Source of the DNA: Asterochloris sp. CNOR1
Taxonomy: Eukaryota; Chlorophyta; Trebouxiophyceae; Trebouxiales; Trebouxiaceae
Direction of reading: 5' to 3'
Assembly: GCA_963969365.1 (NCBI GenBank)
Contig: OZ017747.1
Span: 62,001-126,000, forward strand
DNA: 64,000 bases
Within the stretch, counting starts at the first letter, position 1. Each line of letters begins with the position of its first letter. Both the position numbers and the translations under genes were made by a program. The notes below the pieces were generated by a model. It was given only the letters and a program-made list of their open reading frames with translations. It was not told the origin of the DNA and made no database searches. Of this stretch, positions 54,495 to 64,000 are shown in pieces.

Positions 54495-55369
54495 ATGTCA
54501 TTGCCCGCACCTTCTATTTCTAATCTTAACAGAAGGCCTCAATGTACCACTAACACAGCCATCAGAAGCAGAAAGCTCACATACCATGTGAGAGCAGCAA
54601 GCAGCACCTGCACAAGCCCACAGGATGTGCAGAAGCTTTGGCAACTAGCTGGCAGGAAATATGGGCATGATCTGTCTGGCGAAGGTCGCCAACAGGTGGA
54701 AACACACTTGAACAACATTCAGCAAGGCGTGCAGCAGCTTGACCTGACAGGCACAAGCTGGAAGCTGGCCTACACCACGTCTCAGGGACAGTCAGGCGGC
54801 CGCGTGGGGCCTTTCATTGGGTATGTCACCCAGGTCAGCGTGATGCAGTGCAGCAGCCCTTTCTGGCTTGCGCACCTTGCTGTGCAGCATGCAGACGTGC
54901 TACCTGCTGTGCAGGCTTTTGTTGTTCAGACCTGCTGGGATGCTCCCAGATGGTGATTCTTTATGTGCAGATCTTTCCTGGAGATAGGCAGCAGCAGTAC
55001 GTTAACCGCATCCAGATTGGCCCCCTCAGGGCAGACCTGCTGGCTGACTACCAGTACAAGTCCCCAGAACGTATAGATGTCCAGTTTGTTGATGTTACGC
55101 TGTTTGTGGGCGGCTTCAAGCTTCTGTCCAAGGTGAGCTGACAGGTGGAGTCATCTGCACAGCTGTGGGCAGCCAACCTTGCTGTACGACTGGCAGATAA
55201 GCGCTGACACAACGAAGTGAAACGGTGCCAACTTGTCTGCTGCTGCCTGCAGAAGTTTGGGAGCAGGTCAGGGGGATGGTGGCAGATGTCAGAGGCCAAC
55301 GAGAGGCTAAGGGTGCTACGCAGCAATCAGGGCAACATTTTTGTGCTGGCCAGGGCAGATGAGGCATGA
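54495..55369 (+). CDS. Plastid lipid-associated protein (fibrillin/PAP family)
   Basis: Three exons in phase: 54495-54833, 54971-55132, 55253-55369; 205 residues. PAP/fibrillins are lipocalin-like proteins of thylakoids and plastoglobules that bind lipids. The N terminus (MSLPAPSISNLNRRPQ ... SRKLTYHVRAA) is a likely transit peptide. The domain begins with helices (DVQKLWQLAGRKYGHD, VETHLNNIQQGVQQLD), then the family strand TSWKLAYTTS, then FVDVTLFVGGFKLLSK and the closing LRVLRSNQGNIFVLARA, which is highly typical. It is short for a fibrillin (usual mature domain about 200 residues), so it belongs to a compact subgroup. TGTAA motifs follow at 55604 and 55707. Confidence 0.88.
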
Positions 55370-55603
55370 AGCAAATGCTTTGTGGACCCCAGAGCGGCTA
55401 GGATATCTGCTGTGACATAGTGTAGCATTGCCAGCAATCCGTGCAAGTACATGCTGGTGCCATTGCCTCCATCTGTCTGTACATTCTGTGTTGGATCCAT
55501 TGATCTCCTTGAGAACTCACAGCCCGCCTTGCCAAACTGGGGCTACTTGAATTCACGACAGGACTGGCTACAGGAAACTCCACTGTTCTGGGAGGGGCAA
55601 TGA

Positions 55604-55608
55604 TGTAA
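55604..55608 (+). terminator. TGTAA polyadenylation-like motif for fibrillin
   Basis: TGTAA 235 nt after the stop at 55369; a second at 55707-55711. Either lies before the convergent helicase stop at 55765. Confidence 0.3.
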
Positions 55609-55764
55609 AATGGCTGCAGTGTGAGCCCAGCTCTTTGCTAACTATATATGCTGGGTGTAGGTCTTTGAAGTGATGGGCAACACCAGACTCGAGGGCATGA
55701 CCAGACTGTAACGCTGGGCAGGAGCTCGTGTAATGCTCACGCAGTGTGATGTATCTTCGTGTCC

Positions 55765-58700
55765 CTAATGCAGCTTCCTGCGCTTGGGATCTGGCAGCAG
55801 TCCAATGGGGCCAGAGTGGGGCCTCTGCTGAGGCACAGCAGGGTGGGCAGCAGCACCTGACTGCTGGCGCCCACCACTGCCCATGTGCTGCGGCCTGGCA
55901 GCACCAGGCATGAAGCTGCGCATGGACGTCTGCCGTGCATCTGCCTGCGCCCTGATCGGCACTGCTGCCAGTCCCGCCACTGCCTGCTGTGGCCTGGGAG
56001 GTGGCATGTCAGACTCAGGTGCCTGTGACTGCGTCAGGAAGCGGTCCAGCCTGCCCTGCCCTGGCAGGGCCTGCTGCTGCGACTGCTCCATTTCAAAAGC
56101 CTCCTGCTGCCCATTGAGCACCTGCACATGGGAGCTAGCATGGGTGCAACAAATGGGTGTTGTGCATGGGCAGGATATTATAGACAGATAGTATGTTGCA
56201 CACTTGGTGGATTTTGGGAACAGGCAGCACGTGATGAACGAAATGATGGGGCTGGAGCAGGTTTTGTTGCCGCCTGGTGTGATATAACGGCTCAGCACGT
56301 GATCAGCAGCTCCACAGGCAGCCAATTTTGCAGCTTGTTGACATGTCAATGATACCTAAGACAGGGTGCTGAAGTCCTGCGTACCTGCCCCACTTCCTCC
56401 AGTTTGTTCTCCAGGGAGGCCCAGATGATGTCATCAATGGATCCCTTCACATGCAAGTAGTACACAGACACCGAGGAGGCCTGCAGGCAAGAAGACAGGC
56501 AAACAGTCACTGTTCTGCCTGGTTCCACATAAAGCCCAATCACAGGTAGTTGGGTCAAGGCAGCTGCAAATTAGAGTGGATACTAGGCCGCAGCCGCTGA
56601 CCTGCCCAATCCTGTGGGCTCTGTCCTCTGCTTGAACCATGGTGCCAGGCGTCCAGCTGTACTCGGCGAACACCACTGTCTGAGCCATCTGCAGCATGAC
56701 CAGACCAGCAAGTTGGTCTGCTGCCATGCATGAGCGCTGTCACAACTTTATTTGGAGACAGTTTGCTGGGTCCTTCCAGATGCAGGCCTGATGCCAAGGT
56801 GTCAAAGTCTCAGACACACAGCTCACCGTCAGCGTCAGCCCGGTCCCAGCAGCTGTGATGCCTAAAATGGCCACGCGGATGTCTGAGTTGAGCTGGAACT
56901 TGTTCACCTGGGCCTGCCGGGAATGGGTGGGCACGCTGCCATCGATTTTAATGTATGGCACCTTGGGCTTGTGCCTGCAGGTGAGCACTGAATCGGGGGT
57001 TCTCCGCCGTGTCGCCAATGGCGGCAGCTGCTGTTGCTTCCCTGCAGCATGATGCCTGCAGATGCCTGATGTCTGAGGTTGCCAGCAACTTTGGCCAAGA
57101 TTAGCATGCTCTCCTTTCAAGCCTGCTGTCGGCCAGGAAAGCAGGTACCCTGGTAGGCAGCTTGAGGCACTGCAGATGATTGTGCTTCAGGGAGACATAG
57201 GCCTGCAGCTGGAAGGCATCTCGCAAGCACTCGTCTGGGGGCGGGCATCTGGAGGTATGCGTCACGTAATGCTGCATGTGGACATGTGGTGTGACTGCTA
57301 CTGCAGGGCACAAGTGCGTCCTTTGAAGGGGGTCTGATCACCTGTTGCAGGCATGCTCCAGCGCCACCAGCATCTCCTTGTGGTGAGCAAACACCAGGAA
57401 CTTGACGTTCTGTTCAAACAGGTCGTCCAGGTAGGCCTCCACAGCCTTGACCTGCAGCAAGTCAACTCACTGACCTGTTAAACAACACCTAGGTTTTCCA
57501 AAAGTTTCTGTGCTGTCCAAGTAGAACCACGCCATCTGCGACCAAGAGCTGGTGGCATGCAGCTCTCACGTGCCGTGTTGACTCAAGCTTGGCTAGCCTG
57601 CCAGGATTTGTAGCTGCCAGGTCGCAGAGTAGGGGAGACACACTGGCAGTGCTTGGCAGGCAGAGGCTGAAGTTGCTGTGTGTCCTCTCCAGCAGCTGGT
57701 GGCCAGCCCATCACTTTGGGCTTGTGGCGTGCCCAAAAGCATGATCCAAGAGGGCTCTGGTGGCTACTGCTAAAGTGATGCAGGTACCATGCTGGGGCTG
57801 TGCTTCTTGCTGCCACAGCTAATTCTGGTGCAGGCAGGCTGCAATAAGTGAGCCTGCAAACTGTCAATGCCATCCAGATGAAGGCACCGTCGTCAGGCAC
57901 CCACCCATACTCGAGGACCTGAAGGTACAGTACTGCCATGAACTGCTTACATGTGGCCCCAGTCCCTTCAAATGATACACTGCTTGTCCCTGCAACCTGC
58001 GCGGGCGGGCATGTACTTCTTGCAGCCACGGCCGCATGTCATGCAAGGAGGCCTATCAGCCGCCTGCACCAGCGCAGGCCCAGGCAGGCAGTGCGTGAGA
58101 CACTGACCTTGATGCGAGCGCACTCCTTGTAGGCCCTCATCCCCATGGCCTTGGCTGCATTCGCGTCCCCACCTGCAGCCTCGGCTGCTGCCTTGACAGC
58201 CGCCAGCTCTGCTTTGAGGGCTGTGAGCTCCTTCTGCTGCGCCTCTGCCAGATGCAGGTAGATCTGCAGCCAAAGGGGGGGTCAGGGGTTCAGGGTTTAG
58301 TACCACTAAGGGACGCAGCATTGTTGGCCGACATCAGGGACCCCAGGTGGGACGTCTGCACAAGGCACACGCGCAACAACCAGTCAGGCAGAGCACAGCT
58401 GCCAGGGAAAAGGCGCTCAATAACCTGTCTACCTCAGAGCACATGTTGCATGCAAGGCCCGAGACAAGCTGCCTGCACAACTGCAGTCCCAGCTCACACT
58501 ACCATGAACAGCAGTCTCCGGCAGTCCCATTGTCACTCGACATATTTTAATAACTACCTGCTTGGCATGGTCTTCCAAAGCTCATGCTGGCAGCAGATGC
58601 ACCTCACATGCTGCCTGTGCTTGGGCAGCAGCAGCTGCATTACATCAGACAACGCCATCCGCAGCAGGGGGAGTCCTGGCAGCAGTGGCAGCCTCAATCA

Positions 58701-61700
58701 CTGCTCAAGAACACTGGTTGTGCAAAGTCTGCTCACTCTCCTATGCAAAGCATTGAGTACTAGCACCAGGGCAGAGGAGGCCTTGCATATTAGGGTCAGG
58801 CAGCTGCTACAGGATGACAGCAGCTGCAGGACATGCAGGCCCTTCCATGCTACCTGTGCTTGGGCAGCAGCTCGCTCAGCCTTGCGCTAGCAGCAGTTGC
58901 AGCTCATGCAGGACCTCACATGCTGCCTGCGCTTTGGTGGCAGCTGGCTCAGCACATCCTTCTTCTGCCGCCTGATCATGACTGTGCTGGTCAGCATGCG
59001 GTGCAGCTCCTCCTGATTGGAGGCCCCTGCAGCCATGGCATGCCAGTGAGCATCTCCACTTGGCTGGCCAGATGCATCAGACCGCCTGTTGGCGTCAGAC
59101 GCACGCATTGATGTTGGTCTTCAGGCTAGAGGATCTAGGGTCTGCAGAGCTGCTGGCTGGCACGGCATGCGAGACAAGGCATTGATGTGTTTCCAGAGTT
59201 TAGGGTTTGGCTGCAGAGCTGCTGGCTGGTATGTCATGCAGGCAGGCAGCTGACTCCGTTCCAGGTGTGCAAGCAATGCTGAGTGAGTCCTCCGTCTGTG
59301 ACAGAGCAGGATGCAGCAATGATGAGCTTGCCTTTATACTTGTTCCACTTCTCGTTCCAGGGAGCAACCCCTGCGCTGGTGGCGTACCTCTCCCCGAAGG
59401 CCTTGAACTTCAGCTTGGCCTGCAGCCGCAGCTCACAGGCATGAGCATGTATGCCTCTTGGGCTGACTTTGTAGGGTAGGGAGGGATAGGAGTGCATAAC
59501 ATCATATACAGCGACTTTGCAGCCCTATCTGTGTCAGAATGTGTACAGGCCAATGTGTTGCTTACTGCTGATGGCCAGCCTCCCCACAAGCCGGGAGGCC
59601 TGCACCACGCAGACAGTCAGGAGCACAGATGCATGTATCTGGCAGGCACTGCAGTCTGCTCCCAGGCAGCAGCAGCTGGCTGCCCTGGCTGTGTGAGACG
59701 CAGGCAAGCTCTTCCTTGCTGGCAAGCCAGGCCACGCCAATGTGCCTAGGTGGCATGTCGACATGCAGTGGTCAACCAGTTTGCGGGAGGCAATGGCAAG
59801 ACTACGAGAGAGCTTAGCAGAGCAGGACGGCCTCACTGCCGGCAGCAGCGCATCCAGCTGGGTGAACAGCTCAATCGGGCGGGACAGCGCAGGCGTTCCC
59901 GTCAGCAGGATGGCTCGCTTGGCCTGCTTCAGCAGGGGAACCGTCTCCTTGCAGCGCTCAGACTGCATTTACCACATGACAGTGGTCGGTGATCACAGGA
60001 GACACAGGGGGCCTGCGCTTAAATTCTGCCCCCTCCTGAGCGCTGCAACATGGCCCATGGCCAACACATCATCTGACCAGAGCACCCATCTCAGGTCAGG
60101 CTGCGCATCTGTTTAGCACATGTGGCTCAGCGCACCACTTCCAACACCAGCCTGGGAGCGCAGCACCACTTGAGTCAACCCACTTCCTGAGCTGCAATGG
60201 GCCCAAGCCGTGAGACAGAACCACAACCCCCTTCCACCTGCTTGTCACTGACTAACTGTGCCATCACCTGAGGAGTCAAGCATAACTCGTATGACACACC
60301 TTCTTGAGCGCTGAAACAAGCCCCAATGCCCAGAGCAATCTCACCAAAACAGGTGACCTCTGCCCACCTGCTTGTCCTTGATGCAGTGCGCCTCGTCCAG
60401 CACGAGCATGCGCGGCGCCAAGCTCTGCAGCTCCTCCCTGACCCGCCCCACCAGGTTGTAACTCAAGATCACGAAGTGGATGCCCCGGGAGCAGATGCGC
60501 CTGCGGTCACGCTTGGCGTTGTGCACCAGCAGAATCTGGTCCTCAGGGGCGCCCAGCCATTGGAACAAGGCCTCTGCCCACTGCTCTGCAGCAGCATGTG
60601 GGCGCAGCTTATCCCTGCAGGTGATTCATGCATGCATTGCTGAACGACATCACATGCTCAGACCAGTCACACCTCAGGGGGACAACAGGGCCAGGCATGG
60701 TCACTGCAGCATAACGAGATGTCCAACCGCTTGAACAGGAGCTCTGCACAGAGGTCTCTTACCTCTCAAGGAGGCAGGCGCAATGATCAAGACCGGCCAC
60801 TCCTCCTTGAAGCATGCACACAGCGCCACGCCCTGCACCGTCTTCCCCAACCCCATCTGTAGGCAGCCAGGTCCTGCCTCTCCTGCTGTTGTGTTTTGCA
60901 AATTTGCAGCTTCTTGTCACTTGTAATGCTGCATTGCAGACTGGCTGGCTGGATCATCAACATCAGGACAATACGTTCCTGCTGTTGGTTGCAGACCTGC
61001 AGCTTCCTGTGAGTCACAGTGCTGCATGGCAGGCTGGCTGTCGTGCTCATCAGGCTTCAGGACGAGACAGGCCTGGTCAGGGGAGGCCAGACAGCGTCAC
61101 CTGAACACAAGCTTCAAGACTGTGACTGACATGGCTGCCAGGATTTGGTCGGGAAGCATTTAGTGTGTGAAGTGGAGTACAGCCAACATGCTGCTGCCAG
61201 CCTGTGGTGCACACCTCAGCCTTGCAGCAGCCCCTGCCCCTGGTGACCTCATTGTCAGGCAGGGTGGATCACAGCCACCACGCTGCTGCCAGCCTGTGCT
61301 GCACACCTCAGCCTTGCAGCAGCCCCTCCCCCTGGTGACCCCATTGTCAGGCAGGGTTCCCAGAAGGCAAACCAGGCACCAGGCTGCGGCTGAGGGCAGC
61401 TGACCTCATCCCCAATCAGAGCCCGCCCGCCGCGGCTGAGGGCAAACAGGATGCCCTCGCGCTGGAAGGGCATCAGCTTCTGCTGCAGCTTCTCCGGCAG
61501 CCGCTCAAAGCGCTGGCTCTCATCGGTCTGCTGGCGGGCTGCCTGCAGGGGGACATGGGCTGTGCACAGCAGAGGTGGGCACAGCCAGCGGCCGCCTGGC
61601 ACGCCCCTGGCCTGCTGCAGCGTGCACTGCAAGAACCCAGGGCGCCGCCACACCAAAAGGGGCCTGAGCGCCGCTGCTCCCCAACATCAGCATCCGCTGC

Positions 61701-63981
61701 ATGCCGGCTGGGCGCACAGGGGTTTCGAATGCTGGACAAAGACTCTGTGCCCGCTGCTGCAACACTCCTGCTCAGGCTGACTTAGGAGATGCCCAGCCTG
61801 ACGTATTGCCTGACATGTGTCCCACCACAAGCAGCCCTGGGTCCCTTGACATGGGCAGTGCTGACAGGGTGCAGGCTGGGCACATATGTTGGCGGGCTCT
61901 GCACGTGTGTGCATGGTCCAACCCATCGCCTGCACGGTGCTGACTGCACTTGCTGCGTGCGTTCCCACTCAAGTCCCTTCCTTTGGACACAAGGGTGCAA
62001 CACGTGCTGTACTAGACAACTCTGTACCAGTGCCGTGCCCAGGTCGCCTGTGGCGGGTGCTGACCTGAAGGGCGGCCTGAGGGATGGGGTGCAGCGGCTG
62101 CACCTCCACCCGCACTCCTGGGGCAGCCTCCAGCGCCCGCAGACAGGCGTCCTGCTGGCGCGTGGGCAGCTGCCACTCCTTCCGCGTGGGCAGCCAGGTG
62201 CACCCTGGCACGCTGCAGGAGGGAAGTGGACAGCTCAGATGCAGGCAGTGGGCAGCCGGGGCACCCTGGGAACGCTGCAGATCGCAGGTGGACAGCTCTG
62301 ATGCAGGCAGTGGGCGGCCCGGGTGCTAGGACACGCTGCAGCGGGGAAGTGGACAGCTCAGATGCAGGCAGTGCGCACGCAGCTGCACCCTGGACCGCTG
62401 CAGCAGGGAAGTGGACAGCCCTGATGCAGAAAGTGCGCACGCAGCTGCACCCTGGACCGCTGCAGCCTGCAAGTGCAGAGCTTAGATGCAGACAGAGCTC
62501 CTGAAGGCACTGTGTACAGTCTGCGGTGCAAGACGACGTCAGGGCGCCCAGCCTGGCGCAGCAGGCTGGAGACCACACCATGCCAATCCCAGCTGTGCTT
62601 GCCGACCAACGCCCCACCAGCAGGACCCTTGTTTGGTGTTTCTGCCAGCACTGCAGCCCAGAGTGCCAAGCTGGCAGGTGCTGCAGCTCGCTCTGTCGAG
62701 CTCCCCAACATGCTCAGAGGAACAAGCAGACAGCCAGAGACTCAGCCACCCCACTCACCTCCTCAGCGCTGCAATGAGCCGCTCGTGGTAGGCCACACGC
62801 AGCAAAAGGTACCCCTCAGGCCCCAGCTGGAACTCTGCACGCATCAGGGGGCCCTGGCCAGGCACGGGTCTCTGCTGCCCTTGCACAGGTGGCCCCTGCT
62901 GCTGCCGTGAGCCCTGCGCGGGGCCTGCATTCTCCTGTTGCCGCTGGGGCTGCTGCGTCCCAGCGATGGTGCGAGCAGCACCAGGCTGCTGCCCGTGCTG
63001 GGGCCTGGCCGCTGCAGGCCCTGGCTGCTGGCGAGCGGCGCCTGGGGGAGGCGCAGATGCGGTCATGCTGAACGCTGCAAAGGGCGCGCTGCTGGCGGAG
63101 CTGCTGCCTCCCGAAGCGCCTCTGAGGCAGCCCTGACCTGCCTGAGGCTGCTGGGCACTGGCAAGGCTGGGAACGCTGCACCTTGCGCTCTGCGTCAGCT
63201 CAGCTACCTGACAGGCATGCGTCTGGTGCTGGCCCTGTGCAGGCTGCTGCATGGCACCACTGCCCCACCCTGCCTGGCCAGCAGTGGGGCCCTGGCCCAC
63301 CTGCTGTAGCGGACAGCCTCGCTGCTGCTGGTGTGTGCCGGCACGCGCATGCCGCTGATCCAACAGCTGGTGCTCCGCCTGAGGCGCTGCGCTGTGCACC
63401 CTGGTGTATGGGTTTTCAGGCACTGTCTGATGGGCTGGCTGTGCTCCTGAGTGAGGCAGCTGCTGCGGGCCAGCAGCAGCAGCAGCTGCCAAAGGCTCAT
63501 ACTGTGCATCCTGGCAGCGCAGGGGCCCAAGTGCAGACTGGCAGGCAGAGGACTGCCGTCCCGAGTGCAGAGCAGCATGCTGTGCTCGCGCATGCTGCTG
63601 AGGCTGTTGTGCGCCTGGCAACTGCCGGCTGCCGGCGGCCGCTGCGATAGGTGCTGTGTGGGTTGCAGCTCCCTTGCAGTGTGGCACTGAGGGAGTTGCC
63701 GGGCTGCCAGGCCAGAGCCGCTGCGGCAGCAGGCTTGCTGCGCTGTGCCCGCTGGAGGCAAGGCTGTGCCCACTGCCTGTCCCTGCCTGCAGCAGCTCTC
63801 TGGAAGTTGCAGGGATCCCTGCAGCATGCCATGCAGGCAGTGTTGTGCCAAAGCATACCTTGGGCTTGGTGAAGAGGTCTCGCACCCTCTGCCTGTTGAC
63901 GCCAGTGGCTCTCTTCTGCAGCAGTCCAGGCAGTTGGGTACAGGCTGCCCAACATCTAGAACAAATCAGCAGTGATACCAT
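55765..63981 (-). CDS. SMARCAL1: SNF2-family annealing helicase, SMARCAL1/ZRANB3-like (5' end unresolved)
   Basis: Replication-fork remodeller that reanneals DNA in an ATP-dependent way; nuclear. Exons in phase (minus): ..62759, 62212-62065, 61542-61405, 60856-60763, 60585-60368, 59962-59837, 59419-59332, 59026-58920, 58263-58108, 57451-57342, 56974-56827, 56688-56602, 56480-56385, 56121-55765. Domains: an N-terminal Gln/Ala/Pro-rich region; HARP domain ([36 protein letters not shown]); SNF2 motif [36 protein letters not shown]; linker [17 protein letters not shown]-terminal motifs [50 protein letters not shown]. The tail has two PCNA-box-like motifs ([16 protein letters not shown]) and ends in KRRK. 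The intron after NKYK is GC-AG. The N-terminal open frame reaches 63981; an exon end at VRDLFTKPK near 63860 is possible, and the true start may lie beyond the window. Confidence 0.9.
62213..62500. repeat. ~62-bp minisatellite in a SMARCAL1-like intron
   Basis: Five units built on GTGGACAGCTCNGATGCAG and GCTGCAG, at about 62226, 62287, 62349, 62411 and 62473. The array starts exactly at the acceptor (CTGCAG, 62213-62218) of the HARP exon, so each unit repeats acceptor-like sequence. Confidence 0.88.
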
Positions 63982-64000
63982 TGGGGAGCCAGCTGGTCGC

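Noticed and set aside
62755-63981. The 408-codon minus-strand frame taken as one complete first exon
   Set aside because: Its 3' end (HARP segment) is certain, but an exon end after VRDLFTKPK with a GTATGC donor is equally possible, and Gln/Ala-rich frames stay open by chance here. I kept it only as an unresolved 5' part.
1-64000. tRNA, rRNA, CRISPR, bacterial operon or virus-like element
   Set aside because: No cloverleaf, no rRNA-like sequence, no spaced direct repeats of CRISPR type, and no reverse transcriptase, integrase, capsid or transposase motifs were found by reading.

Overview
The window looks like nuclear DNA of a green alga (Chlorophyta, probably a trebouxiophyte-like lineage; this placement is inference). 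Reasons: genes are split by many short introns with a near-constant acceptor CTGCAG; codon use is GC-rich; several encoded proteins are plastid types (a fibrillin/PAP protein, an ABCI12/EcfT-like transporter subunit, a plastid DEAD-box helicase); and TGTAA-type polyadenylation motifs follow some genes. I saw no tRNA, rRNA, CRISPR array, retroelement or virus-like element.

Layout. (1) 1-26.7 kb is a duplicated, partly decayed region around good single-copy genes. TFIIF-alpha (+, 4115-9459) is divergent from an ankyrin-repeat gene (-, 2716-3871). That ankyrin gene and the 5' end of TFIIF-alpha recur in inverted order at 18.1-20.2, 20.7-22.5 and 23.5-24.8 kb. Only the last ankyrin copy has an unbroken main exon. 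An unidentified 'gene X' lies tail-to-tail with ankyrin copies 1 and 3. ABCI12/EcfT-like (-), LRRC51-like (-) and a plastid-type gene (+, 14.8-17.5 kb, with a degenerate second copy at 25.0-26.6 kb) fill the rest. (2) 26.7-32.4 kb is low-complexity minus-strand coding sequence that I cannot identify, with a ~33-residue protein repeat, a ~100-bp DNA repeat and a telomere-like tract. (3) 32.9-63.98 kb is ordinary gene-dense sequence: a putatively myristoylated ankyrin protein (+), a BMT5-like rRNA methyltransferase (+), a secreted AtsA-type metallo-beta-lactamase (-), a membrane-anchored beta-carbonic anhydrase fusion (+), an RH58-like DEAD-box helicase (-), a fibrillin (+), and a SMARCAL1/ZRANB3-type annealing helicase (-, 5' end unresolved at the window edge).

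Gene models were built by hand: each exon was placed at splice sites and accepted when the reading-frame phase carried across every junction. On this test TFIIF-alpha, LRRC51, the 9-exon ankyrin gene, BMT5, the beta-lactamase, the carbonic anhydrase, the DEAD-box gene, fibrillin and the visible annealing-helicase exons are consistent. Six junctions require GC-AG introns.

Neighbouring genes are often head-to-head with 90-460 bp between start codons, or tail-to-tail with as little as 6 bp between stop codons. Several introns hold copies of adjacent exon edges or minisatellites that contain CTGCAG, so local tandem duplication seems to have been frequent here. No operon-like functional cluster is evident; the genes look like unrelated housekeeping and plastid functions plus one young duplicated ankyrin family.
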